From Tepidiphilus sp. J10 (lineage in GTDB: Bacteria; Pseudomonadota; Gammaproteobacteria; Burkholderiales; Thiobacillaceae): DNA of 54,491 nucleotides. The stretch is from NCBI GenBank assembly GCA_945897955.1, contig CAMDGQ010000023.1:1-54491 (forward strand). The letters are read 5' to 3'. Below are positions 29,294 through 38,521 of this stretch, one piece after another. Position 1 is the stretch's first letter; each line of letters starts with the position of its first letter. Under the pieces are notes generated by a model that made no database searches, was not told the origin of the DNA, and worked only from the letters and a program-made list of their open reading frames with translations. A program made the translations under genes and the position numbers.

Positions 29294-29305
29294 GGCTGTT
29301 TCCTC

Positions 29306-30028
29306 TTAAATTACGACCCGGGTGCCTTCCGGCTCACCCAGTACTACTCGCTTCAACGCACCCTGCTTGAAAATGCTGAATACGCATAGCGGCAACTTCT
29401 GCTCACGACAGAGTGCGAATGCAGCAGTATCCAGTACACCCAGATTCTTTGCGATCGCTTCGTCAAAACCAAGTTGCTCATATCGTGTAGCAGTCGGATC
29501 CTTCTTTGGATCGGCAGTGTAAACACCATCCACCTTGGTGGCCTTCAACATCAGATCGGCGCCGATCTCCGCCCCGCGCAGTGCCGATGCGGTATCGGTG
29601 GTGAAGAAGGGGTTGCCGGTGCCGCCGCCGAATATCACGACGCGGCCGGCTTCCAGATGACGCACTGCGCTATCCCGCTCGAATGGTTCGCCGACATGGC
29701 CGATGGTAACGGCGGTCTGGACACGGGCTTCAACCCCTGCCGCCATCAGGCCATCCTTCAATGCCAGCGCATTCATGACTGTAGCCAGCATTCCCATGCT
29801 GTCGGCGGTGGCGCGGTCCATGCCGGAAAGCGCGCCGGTCGCGCCACGGAACAGGTTGCCGCCACCAACCACGATGCCAACCTGAACGCCTAGATCAATA
29901 ACTTCCTTGATCTGGGCGACCATGCCGGACATCGTGTCGGCGTGATAACCGAACGCATCCGGCCCCATCAGGGCTTCGCCTGACAACTTCAGCAAAATGC
30001 GTTTGCACGGGGTCACCAACCGGGCCAT
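29306..30028 (-). CDS. pyrH: UMP kinase
   Basis: The 240-residue amino-acid-kinase-fold enzyme phosphorylates UMP to UDP in pyrimidine nucleotide synthesis. Seen are [25 protein letters not shown], the segment [20 protein letters not shown], and a C-terminal [17 protein letters not shown]. It is five bases after tsf; the tsf-pyrH-frr order is standard. Confidence 0.97.
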   Translation of the reverse strand: MARLVTPCKRILLKLSGEALMGPDAFGYHADTMSGMVAQIKEVIDLGVQVGIVVGGGNLFRGATGALSGMDRATADSMGMLATVMNALALKDGLMAAGVEARVQTAVTIGHVGEPFERDSAVRHLEAGRVVIFGGGTGNPFFTTDTASALRGAEIGADLMLKATKVDGVYTADPKKDPTATRYEQLGFDEAIAKNLGVLDTAAFALCREQKLPLCVFSIFKQGALKRVVLGEPEGTRVVI

Positions 30029-30033
30029 GTTGC

Positions 30034-30906
30034 TCAGACCCTGGAAGCGGCAGCCACTTCGGCGGCGAAATCCGTGACTTTCTTCTCGATGCCTTCACCG
30101 ACGATAAACATGGTGAAACCGTGGCATTGCGATGCCTTGGACTTCAGAACTTGTTCGACAGTCTGTTTGTCGTCCTTGACAAAGGGTTGCGACAGCAAAG
30201 TCACTTCCTTGAGAAATTTCTGCACTGTGCCATCGGCAATCTTTTCCAGCATGGCTTCCGGCTTGCCGGCTTCTTTCGCCTTCTCGATCGCAACACGGCG
30301 CTCGGTGTCGATCAGGTCTTGCGATACGCCGGTAGCATCCAGGGACTTCGGTTTGGAGGCGGCGATGTGCATGGCGATATCCTTGGCGATTGCTTCGTCG
30401 CCGGAAACATCAACCAGCACACCGATCTTGCTGCCGTGAATATAGCTGGCGAATTTGCCCTGGGCGGACAAGCGCGCGAAACGGCGAATCGACATGTTCT
30501 CGCCGATCTTGCCAACCAGCTCGGTGCGGGTTTCTTCCACGGTCTTGCCGCCGTAGGGCAGGGTGGAAAGGGCAGCGACATCGGCCGGGTTACTGTCGAT
30601 GACCATTTGCGCAAGCGCTTTGGAAAGCGCCAGAAAATCGTCGTTCTTGGCAACAAAATCGGTTTCGCAGTTGACTTCCACCATCGCGGCAGTCTTACCG
30701 TCGGCGCTGATGTTGATCGCCACCACGCCTTCGGCGGCCACGCGGCCGGCGCTCTTGGCGGCCTTGTTGCCGAAGCGCACGCGCAGAATTTCCTCGGCCT
30801 TCTGCATGTCGCCAACCGCTTCGGTCAACGCCTTCTTGCAGTCCATCATCGGCGCATCGGTGCGCTCGCGCAGTTCTTTAACCATGGATGCGGTGATTTC
30901 CGCCAT
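30034..30906 (-). CDS. tsf: Elongation factor Ts
   Basis: The 290-residue nucleotide exchange factor recycles EF-Tu. The N-terminal UBA-like domain has [19 protein letters not shown], and the EF-Tu-contact motif [10 protein letters not shown] is present in the core. The C-terminal part contains a coiled-coil insertion ([20 protein letters not shown]). GGAGATAG precedes the start. A terminator-like hairpin lies between rpsB and this gene. Confidence 0.97.
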   Translation of the reverse strand: MAEITASMVKELRERTDAPMMDCKKALTEAVGDMQKAEEILRVRFGNKAAKSAGRVAAEGVVAINISADGKTAAMVEVNCETDFVAKNDDFLALSKALAQMVIDSNPADVAALSTLPYGGKTVEETRTELVGKIGENMSIRRFARLSAQGKFASYIHGSKIGVLVDVSGDEAIAKDIAMHIAASKPKSLDATGVSQDLIDTERRVAIEKAKEAGKPEAMLEKIADGTVQKFLKEVTLLSQPFVKDDKQTVEQVLKSKASQCHGFTMFIVGEGIEKKVTDFAAEVAAASRV

Positions 30907-30932
30907 AACTATCTCCTAACAGTTCTTTATCG

Positions 30933-30958
30933 AAAAAACGCCCCGGTGGGCGGGGCGT
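30933..30958 (-). terminator. Intrinsic terminator or attenuator between rpsB and tsf
   Basis: On the minus strand a 7-bp stem ACGCCCC / GGGGCGT with a 7-base loop is followed directly by six T. It should end a share of transcripts after rpsB, so tsf and the genes beyond would be read at a lower level. A similar arrangement is known at the E. coli rpsB-tsf junction. Confidence 0.85.
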
Positions 30959-31002
30959 CATGAATCTAGGAAACCGGGCATTGAATTTGCCCGATCAAAA
31001 TT

Positions 31003-31752
31003 TCAACCCGCGTCGACTTCGCTGGCTTCGTCAACTTCCACATATTCATCCTGGGTTGCAGCAACCATCTCTTCGATAACCATCGACTTGCCCTCCAGGA
31101 TGGCATCGGCCAGGCCGCGTGCATACAAACGGATGGCCCGGTTTGAATCGTCGTTGCCGGGAATGATGTAATCGACGCCAAGCGGGGAGTTATTGGAATC
31201 GACCACGCCGATGACCGGAATGCCCAGTTTGTTGGCTTCGGTGATGGCAATCTTTTGATAGCCGACATCAACCACGAAAAGTGCGTCGGGCAGACGCTCC
31301 ATTTCACGAATTCCACCCAGGCTTTGCATCAGTTTGTCGAATTCGCGTTGCACACGCAGGATTTCCTTCTTCGAAATGGCGCCTGGCTCTGCCAGTTGCG
31401 CTTCGATTTCCTTCATTCGCTTGACCGATTGCTTGACGGTCTTGAAGTTGGTCAGCATTCCGCCAAGCCAACGGTGGGAAATCCAGGGCATGCCGCAACG
31501 CGCAGCTTCTTCGGCCATGATCTCGCGCGCCTGACGCTTGGTGCCGACAAACAGGACGGAGCCCTTGTTCGAAGACAGCCGACGTGCAAAATTGGCTGCG
31601 TCATTGAACAACGGCAGGGATTTTTCCAGGTTGATGATGTGGATCTTGTTGCGGTGACCGAAGATATAGGGTGCCATCTTCGGGTTCCAATAACGGGTCT
31701 GGTGGCCGAAGTGAACCCCGGCTTCAAGCATTTGACGCATGGTGACGGACAT
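31003..31752 (-). CDS. rpsB: 30S ribosomal protein S2
   Basis: The 249-residue protein shows the full S2 fold: [20 protein letters not shown] at the N-terminus, [39 protein letters not shown] in the coiled-coil region, and [20 protein letters not shown], followed by [14 protein letters not shown]. The start has a strong AAGGAG eight bases upstream. It opens the long minus-strand run. Confidence 0.98.
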   Translation of the reverse strand: MSVTMRQMLEAGVHFGHQTRYWNPKMAPYIFGHRNKIHIINLEKSLPLFNDAANFARRLSSNKGSVLFVGTKRQAREIMAEEAARCGMPWISHRWLGGMLTNFKTVKQSVKRMKEIEAQLAEPGAISKKEILRVQREFDKLMQSLGGIREMERLPDALFVVDVGYQKIAITEANKLGIPVIGVVDSNNSPLGVDYIIPGNDDSNRAIRLYARGLADAILEGKSMVIEEMVAATQDEYVEVDEASEVDAG

Positions 31753-31793
31753 GAAAGCTCCTTGGTTAAGGTTGAACCGCCATCCGCCGAGAA

Positions 31794-31813
31794 CTCCGCA
31801 AGTCCGTGCGGAG
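31794..31813 (-). promoter_or_regulatory. Hairpin in the rpsB leader
   Basis: A perfect 7-bp inverted repeat (CTCCGCA / TGCGGAG, six-base loop) lies 42-61 bp before the rpsB start. In E. coli, S2 represses its own mRNA through a leader structure; this hairpin could be part of an equivalent site. That function is inferred from position only. Confidence 0.4.
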
Positions 31814-31940
31814 CACCTTAACTGGTGCGGATGTGTGGATTTTGCCGGCTTGACGACAGGCCAAGCGCTGAGCGGCGCGGATTCTAGCAGTTGGCACGAA
31901 GCATGGGCAACACAAGCCGCGCCGGGTTATTGGCGGGAAC

Positions 31941-33320
31941 CTATTTGCCGCGCTTGCGTGCAGTGGAATCGAGCGATTTGAGATAAGCCAGGCGTTCCCC
32001 AATCTTGCCTTCCAGGCCACGCGAAGTGGGGTGATAGAAATTTGGTTCGTGAGTCAATTCATCAGGGAAATAATGTTCGCCGGCAGCATAGGCTTCCGGC
32101 TCGTCATGCGCGTACCGATAGGCATGACCATAGCCGAGTTCCTTCATCAGTCTGGTCGGTGCATTGCGCAGATGGACCGGAACTGGACGCGATCCATCCT
32201 TTCCAATGAATGCCTGCGCCGCGCTGAAAGCGGTGTAAACGGCATTGCTCTTGGGGGCGACAGACAGATAGAGCACGGCTTGCGCCAGCGCAAGTTCGCC
32301 TTCCGGGCTGCCCAGGCGTTCATAGGTGGCGACGGCATCGAGTGTGGTGGTCAGGGCGCGCGGATCGGCCAGTCCGATATCCTCGACTGCCATGCGGACA
32401 ATGCGGCGGCCTAGGTAGAGCGGATCGGCGCCGCCATCGAGCATGCGGCTGAACCAGTAAAGTGCGGCATCCGGGTTGGAGCCGCGCACGGATTTATGCA
32501 GCGCGGAAATCTGGTCGTAGAACGTGTCGCCGCCTTTGTCGAAACTGCGGCGCGACGGCGCCAGGGCTTCTCCGATGAAGTCGGCGTCGATGTCTTGCCG
32601 TTTGGCCGAGTGCGCGGCGACAAGCAATTGTTCGAGGAGATTGAGTAGACGGCGAGCGTCGCCATCTGCATAGCCGAGCAACAATCTGCGCGCGTCATCG
32701 TTGAGTGAAATGTCTGCCGCCGCGTCAAGCAGTGCGCGTTGCAGCAGTGCGGCCAGGTCGTTTTCAGCCAGCGGCTTGAGGACATAGACCTGAGCGCGAG
32801 AGAGGAGGGCGCCCACGACCTCGAAGGAAGGATTCTCTGTGGTAGCGCCGATGAAGGTTAGCAAGCCGGATTCGACATGGGGCAGGAAAGCATCCTGCTG
32901 AGCCTTGTTGAAACGATGCACTTCATCAACGAACAGGATGGTCTGGCGTCCGGCGACCCGGTTGAGGCGAGCGCGCTCTACCGCTTCGCGGATTTCCTTG
33001 ACGCCGGACAGCACAGCCGAAATCTGAATGAAATCGGCATCAAAATGGCTGGCCATCAAACGCGCCAACGTCGTTTTGCCGACGCCGGGCGGCCCCCACA
33101 GAATCATCGAGTGCGGCTTGCCGGAATCGAACGTCAGCCGCAGCGGTCGGCCGGGGCCAAGCAGGTGGGTTTGTCCAATGACCTGGTCCAGGCTGGACGG
33201 ACGCAAGCGCTCTGCTAGCGGAGCAGGTGTCTCGGCTCGACCGGTGCTAGCGGATTCAGGCGCGTTTACGATGAATAGATCGTCCGTCGCCCCACGCCCG
33301 CCAAGGTCTGGATTCGCCAA
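31941..33320 (-). CDS. rarA: Replication-associated recombination protein A (MgsA/RarA)
   Basis: The 459-residue AAA+ clamp-loader-like ATPase acts at stalled replication forks. Seen are [20 protein letters not shown], Walker [15 protein letters not shown], Walker [20 protein letters not shown], sensor 1 [13 protein letters not shown], and the C-terminal tetramer domain with [20 protein letters not shown]. The best available start is a TTG at 33320, two bases after lolA; no nearby ATG is in frame before the conserved part. It is the third gene of ftsK-lolA-rarA. Confidence 0.95.
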   Translation of the reverse strand: MANPDLGGRGATDDLFIVNAPESASTGRAETPAPLAERLRPSSLDQVIGQTHLLGPGRPLRLTFDSGKPHSMILWGPPGVGKTTLARLMASHFDADFIQISAVLSGVKEIREAVERARLNRVAGRQTILFVDEVHRFNKAQQDAFLPHVESGLLTFIGATTENPSFEVVGALLSRAQVYVLKPLAENDLAALLQRALLDAAADISLNDDARRLLLGYADGDARRLLNLLEQLLVAAHSAKRQDIDADFIGEALAPSRRSFDKGGDTFYDQISALHKSVRGSNPDAALYWFSRMLDGGADPLYLGRRIVRMAVEDIGLADPRALTTTLDAVATYERLGSPEGELALAQAVLYLSVAPKSNAVYTAFSAAQAFIGKDGSRPVPVHLRNAPTRLMKELGYGHAYRYAHDEPEAYAAGEHYFPDELTHEPNFYHPTSRGLEGKIGERLAYLKSLDSTARKRGK

Positions 33321-33322
33321 AG

Positions 33323-33940
33323 TCAGAGATCGCCGATGACATCCACTCCCTTGGGGGGCGTGAAGCGGAACAAGCTGGCGCCCATGGGCGGGTTGCGTTG
33401 AAGATTGCTGAAGCGCAGCAATGTTGTTTGTCCAAAGTTGTCCTTCAGTTCCATGGCGTACAAGTCATCACCCTTGAACCCCATTCTGACTTTCTCGAAG
33501 CTGCCATCCCTGTTTTTCGGCGTCGCCGCCAACCATTCAATACCCTCCTTGCTGCCGTCATCCTTCAGGTTGAACAGCTTTTCAATATTGTTGTCACCTG
33601 CCAGCAAGGCGGCGGGGCTGTCACCCAGGGCTTGATCGAGTTTGCGCACGGTAACCTGATCGAGATCCTCGTCGTGGATCCAGATTTTCTTGCCATCGCC
33701 AACAATCAATTGGGCATAGGGTTTTTGATACACCCAGCGGAATTTTCCAGGTCGTGAAAAATACAGATTGCCGCTGGCTTCCTGGGTCTTGCGGCCTGCG
33801 CGGTCAAAAACCTTTTGCGTAAAGCTCGCCTTGAGCCCTTTGGTGCCGTCCACAAATGCTTCAAGGCGTGTTTTCGAATCGGCAGAGGAAGGACCGGTCA
33901 GGGCGAGAAGAAGAAATGTAATCAGCGTGTTACGTATCAT
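33323..33940 (-). CDS. lolA: Outer membrane lipoprotein carrier protein LolA
   Basis: The 205-residue periplasmic carrier moves lipoproteins from LolCDE to LolB. It has a signal peptide ([19 protein letters not shown]) and the half-barrel domain with [32 protein letters not shown] and the C-terminal [20 protein letters not shown] 33940 overlaps the end of ftsK by 11 bp; a longer in-frame extension upstream is antisense-like and lies wholly within ftsK. Confidence 0.95.
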   Translation of the reverse strand: MIRNTLITFLLLALTGPSSADSKTRLEAFVDGTKGLKASFTQKVFDRAGRKTQEASGNLYFSRPGKFRWVYQKPYAQLIVGDGKKIWIHDEDLDQVTVRKLDQALGDSPAALLAGDNNIEKLFNLKDDGSKEGIEWLAATPKNRDGSFEKVRMGFKGDDLYAMELKDNFGQTTLLRFSNLQRNPPMGASLFRFTPPKGVDVIGDL

Positions 33941-36221
33941 GTCGGGGTGCGATAACTTCACGGTTGCCATTGGTTTGCATGGAAGAGACGAGACCGGCAT
34001 GTTCCATGGCCTCGATAAGTCTGGCAGCCCGGTTATAACCGATGCGCAGTTGGCGTTGAACCGATGAAATCGAGGCGCGACGGCTCTTGAGTACATAAGC
34101 CACTGCGTCGTCATACAACGGGTCGGCTTCGGCGCTCTTGTCGGATTCATCCTGTTCCGAATCTTCATCCGGGCTTTCCAGGATGCTTTCGTCATATTGA
34201 GGCGGCCCAAGTTCCTTCAACCATGCCGTCACACGATGCACCTCGTCGTCGGAAACAAAAGCGCCATGCAGACGAGTCGGAACGCCATGACCCGGTGGCA
34301 GGTAGAGCATATCGCCTTGACCAAGCAACGATTCTGCGCCCTGCTGATCGAGGATGGTGCGGGAATCAATGCGACTGGTAACCTGGAACGAGACTCGGGT
34401 AGGAATGTTGGCCTTGATCAGGCCGGTGATGACATCGACCGAAGGCCGCTGGGTCGCCAGTACAAGGTGGATACCGGCAGCGCGTGCCTTCTGGGCAAGG
34501 CGGGCGATGAGTTCCTCCACTTTCTTGCCTGACACCATCATCAGGTCGGCGAGTTCGTCGATCAGCACAACAATGAATGGCAGAGTATTCAGATGTTCCG
34601 GACTTTCGGGTGTGATGGAGAATGGGTTGCCTAGTGGCTTGCCGGATTTTTCCGCTTCGCGCACCTTTTGGTTGAAACCGGCGATGTTGCGTACTCCCAG
34701 CGCCGACATCAGACGGTAGCGTTTGTCCATTTCGCCGACACACCAGTTCAACGCCGAAGCCGCGAGTTTCATATCGGTGACCACCGGTGCGAGCAGATGT
34801 GGTATTCCCTCGTAAGTCGAAAGTTCCAGCATCTTCGGATCAATCATGATCAAGCGCACATCCCGTGCCGTCGATTTGTAGATCAGCGACAGGATCATTG
34901 CGTTGATCGCTACTGACTTGCCCGAGCCGGTAGCTCCGGCAACAAGTACATGCGGCATCTTGCCCAAATCAGCCACGATGGGATTGCCGCTGATATCTTT
35001 GCCCATCGCCATGGTCAAGGGTGAAGCATTGTCGTTGTAGACCTTGGCCGAAAGAATTTCCGAAAGACGGACAATCTGGCGCTGCGAGTTTGGCAGTTCG
35101 AGGCCCATGCAGTTCTTGCCCGGGATCGTTTCCACCACGCGGATGCTGACCAGTGACAACGCGCGCGCCAAATCCTTCGCCAGATTGGTGATCTGACTGC
35201 CTTTGACGCCGGATGCTGGTTCTACTTCATAGCGGGTAATAACCGGACCGGGATAGGCAGCCAGCACTTTCACTTCTACGCCGAATTCGCGTAATTTGCG
35301 TTCAATCAGGCGGGAGGTCGCTTCCAGACTTGCCTGATCGATCTGTGTAGCGGCTTGTGCAGGTTCATCCAGCAAATGCAGCGGTGGCCGCTCTGCATCG
35401 GGAGCATCACGGAACAACAAATCCTGACGTTCTTCCTGCACGCGCTCCGACTTTTCAATGACCGCGACCGGAGGCTCAATACGTATCGGCGGATCCTTGC
35501 GGATACGCTTGCGCTCATTCTTGACGGTTTCCTCGCGTTCGGTTGTTGCTTCAAGGCCCGCTTTACGGTCACGCGTGGCTTGCCATCTATTCACCAGGAA
35601 CTTGAACAGAATCTCAAGACCGGCGCCCACTTTCTCGGCAAGTTCCAACCAGGACAATCCGGTAAACAAACTGACACCGGCACCCCAGACCAGCAAGAGC
35701 AATACCGTGCCGCCATCAAACCCGAATGTGCTCTGCACCAGCTGGGCAAGACTGTCGCCAAGAGCACCGCCAGTAGTCAGCGGTAATTGCATGGGCAGAC
35801 TGTGAAACCGCATCGCTTCCAGTGTGCTGGTGCTTGCCAGCACCAGCACAAAGCCGGCAAGCATGATGCCTAGCCCATGACTATGTTCGGATTCGACGTC
35901 ACCTATGCGGCGATAACCCCACCAGACAAAGAACAACGATAGCGCCACCCAAAGCCATGCAGCCGCACCGAAGAGATACAACAGCAAGTCTGATAACCAC
36001 GCGCCAAACGGCCCACCCGCATTGAATACGGGCTGGTCACCGCCGATGCGAGACCAGCCAGGATCCGATGCGTGATATGACATCAGAATCATGCCCAGAT
36101 ACAGCGCCACGCCAACTGCTGCCAGCCACCAGACTTCACGCAGCAATGCCGACACACGGGGTGCAAGTGGTTTGCGGACGGGTTTTGAGACGGCACAGCG
36201 TCGTGAGGACTTACCAAGCAT
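33930..36221 (-). CDS. ftsK: DNA translocase FtsK
   Basis: The 763-residue protein segregates chromosome termini at the division septum. An N-terminal domain with four or five transmembrane helices (from [20 protein letters not shown]) is followed by a short linker, then the motor with ATYPG-like [16 protein letters not shown], Walker [15 protein letters not shown], Walker [15 protein letters not shown], and [20 protein letters not shown]. The C-terminal gamma winged helix ([20 protein letters not shown]) reads KOPS sites. The linker is short compared with E. coli, as in most betaproteobacteria. ATG 36221 sits in one arm of a perfect 9-bp inverted repeat. Confidence 0.96.
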   Translation of the reverse strand: MLGKSSRRCAVSKPVRKPLAPRVSALLREVWWLAAVGVALYLGMILMSYHASDPGWSRIGGDQPVFNAGGPFGAWLSDLLLYLFGAAAWLWVALSLFFVWWGYRRIGDVESEHSHGLGIMLAGFVLVLASTSTLEAMRFHSLPMQLPLTTGGALGDSLAQLVQSTFGFDGGTVLLLLVWGAGVSLFTGLSWLELAEKVGAGLEILFKFLVNRWQATRDRKAGLEATTEREETVKNERKRIRKDPPIRIEPPVAVIEKSERVQEERQDLLFRDAPDAERPPLHLLDEPAQAATQIDQASLEATSRLIERKLREFGVEVKVLAAYPGPVITRYEVEPASGVKGSQITNLAKDLARALSLVSIRVVETIPGKNCMGLELPNSQRQIVRLSEILSAKVYNDNASPLTMAMGKDISGNPIVADLGKMPHVLVAGATGSGKSVAINAMILSLIYKSTARDVRLIMIDPKMLELSTYEGIPHLLAPVVTDMKLAASALNWCVGEMDKRYRLMSALGVRNIAGFNQKVREAEKSGKPLGNPFSITPESPEHLNTLPFIVVLIDELADLMMVSGKKVEELIARLAQKARAAGIHLVLATQRPSVDVITGLIKANIPTRVSFQVTSRIDSRTILDQQGAESLLGQGDMLYLPPGHGVPTRLHGAFVSDDEVHRVTAWLKELGPPQYDESILESPDEDSEQDESDKSAEADPLYDDAVAYVLKSRRASISSVQRQLRIGYNRAARLIEAMEHAGLVSSMQTNGNREVIAPRHDT

Positions 36222-36259
36222 GGAGCGCACTATAAAGGATGACTTGTTTTCGCTCCATG
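36219..36259 (-). repeat. Perfect 9-bp inverted repeat over the ftsK start codon
   Basis: CATGGAGCG (36219-36227) and CGCTCCATG (36251-36259) are exact reverse complements with 23 bases between them. On the ftsK strand the start ATG is in the downstream arm, so folding of the mRNA would bury the start codon. The upstream arm overlaps a smaller repeat (ATGTGACTGCACAT, 36256-36269). Confidence 0.5.
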
Positions 36260-36392
36260 TGACTGCACATAGCCGGTGCCTGCATTTCAATCCGTTTAGG
36301 CTCTGAATACATATTATGTTAAATAATACATCAAAAGAGTTATTTCTGGCTCGACTGGTAAAATTGTCGCCATAAGGTTTTTTTCATCCTGA

Positions 36393-37376
<984 letters not shown>

Positions 37377-37393
37377 GTTTCGTTTACAGGTAC

Positions 37394-37984
37394 ATGAAAA
37401 AACGTGGGAAATCGAGCGATTATCTGACGCTTGAATTTCCCGCATCCAGCTGCGCTGACCTGGAGCTGGTCAGGTCCGCTTTCGCAGATGTAGTCCCCAT
37501 CACGCCGCATGGACGCGTCATTCCGCCTCCCTCGCGCCCGCCGCCCATACCATTGAGTCGTATGCGCGATGAACGGGAAGTCATTTATGAATCTATGCAT
37601 GACCCGATTCGCTGGGATGAAGCAACAGAAAATGGTGAGGAACTTTCCTTTGTACGCCCCGGGTTATCTCGACTGATTTTGCGCCGTTTAAGGCGGGGTG
37701 AATGGGTTTCACAGGCCGAGCTGGATTTACATGGCTTGACCAGACGCGATGCCAAAATTGAATTGGCAAATTTCCTGTTCGAATGCAAACGGCATGGAAT
37801 CCGCTGTATACGGATCATCCACGGCAAGGGACTGGGATCAATCAACCGCGAACCTGTGCTCAAACTGCATGTCAGACATTGGCTGATGCAACGAGAAGAA
37901 GTCCTGGCATTTGTTCAGGCAAGGCCGGTTGATGGTGGAGGTGGCGCGGTAATGGTTTTGCTCAAATCAAACACGCAACGCTGA
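37394..37984 (+). CDS. Smr-domain protein (SmrA/SmrB-like)
   Basis: The 196-residue protein has an unstructured N-terminal half with a proline-rich stretch (PPPSRPPPIPLSR). A C-terminal Smr domain follows (about 110-190), with the motifs AELDLHGLTRRDA and RIIHGKGLGS. Stand-alone Smr proteins of this size act as nucleases; SmrB in E. coli cleaves mRNA between collided ribosomes, while other members nick DNA. Which role applies here cannot be told from sequence alone. It starts 17 bp after trxB on the same strand. Confidence 0.88.
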   Translation: MKKRGKSSDYLTLEFPASSCADLELVRSAFADVVPITPHGRVIPPPSRPPPIPLSRMRDEREVIYESMHDPIRWDEATENGEELSFVRPGLSRLILRRLRRGEWVSQAELDLHGLTRRDAKIELANFLFECKRHGIRCIRIIHGKGLGSINREPVLKLHVRHWLMQREEVLAFVQARPVDGGGGAVMVLLKSNTQR

Positions 37985-38142
37985 AGCATATGTTTATGTT
38001 CATCAATCAGCGCTGCATCATTCGTTAATTGAATTGATCCGATTGCAATATTTTTTTGTTTAATTGTTGCGCTTTAGGCCACAGATTCATTATCATCGCG
38101 TCGCTCAATGATTCTGGGCTAACACATTAATGGAGAACGCAC

Positions 38143-38454
38143 ATGTCTTCCTATCAGGAAATTCTTTCCCAAATCGAAGATCTCAAGCGCAAGGCTGAAG
38201 ATGTCCGCCAGCAGGAAATGGCTGGCGCTATTGCAGAAATCAAGCGACTAATGGCCCAATTTGGCGTTACCAGTGAAGATCTTGGTTTGACGGGTCGTGC
38301 CGGTGCCGTCAAAGGTAAAACCCGTGGAACGGTAGCCGCAAAATATCGTGACCCGATAAGCGGGAAAACCTGGACAGGGCGCGGCCGTCGTCCCGGTTGG
38401 GTGCTTGACCTTGAGGGCCAGGGAAAAAGTCTTGATGATTGCCGAGTGGCCTGA
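38143..38454 (+). CDS. H-NS-family nucleoid protein
   Basis: The 103-residue product has an N-terminal coiled-coil oligomerisation region (ILSQIEDLKRKAEDVRQQEM) and the C-terminal H-NS DNA-binding motif: KYRDPISGKTWTGRGRRPGW. Such proteins silence AT-rich foreign DNA. GGAGAA lies seven bases before the start. The upstream 158 bp are strongly AT-rich, with runs of T, as expected of an autoregulated hns-type promoter. A terminator follows at 38469-38510. Confidence 0.93.
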   Translation: MSSYQEILSQIEDLKRKAEDVRQQEMAGAIAEIKRLMAQFGVTSEDLGLTGRAGAVKGKTRGTVAAKYRDPISGKTWTGRGRRPGWVLDLEGQGKSLDDCRVA

Positions 38455-38468
38455 TTCAAGGTTCATTT

Positions 38469-38510
38469 CCCCAATAAAAACCCCCGCTTAGGCGGGGTTT
38501 TTTATTGGGG
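38469..38510. terminator. Bidirectional intrinsic terminator
   Basis: A 19-base near-perfect inverted repeat with GC core CCCCGC / GCGGGG and a four-base loop is flanked by A and T runs on both sides. It can therefore stop transcription of the H-NS gene on the plus strand and of sucA on the minus strand. Its minus-strand position, 11 bp after the sucA stop, means sucA is the last gene of its operon. Confidence 0.92.
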
Positions 38511-38521
38511 CCGAATCAAGG

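Noticed and set aside
34021..34210. N-terminal extension of the lolA frame back to 34210
   Set aside because: The added residues lie inside ftsK in another frame and precede the clear signal peptide that starts at 33940.
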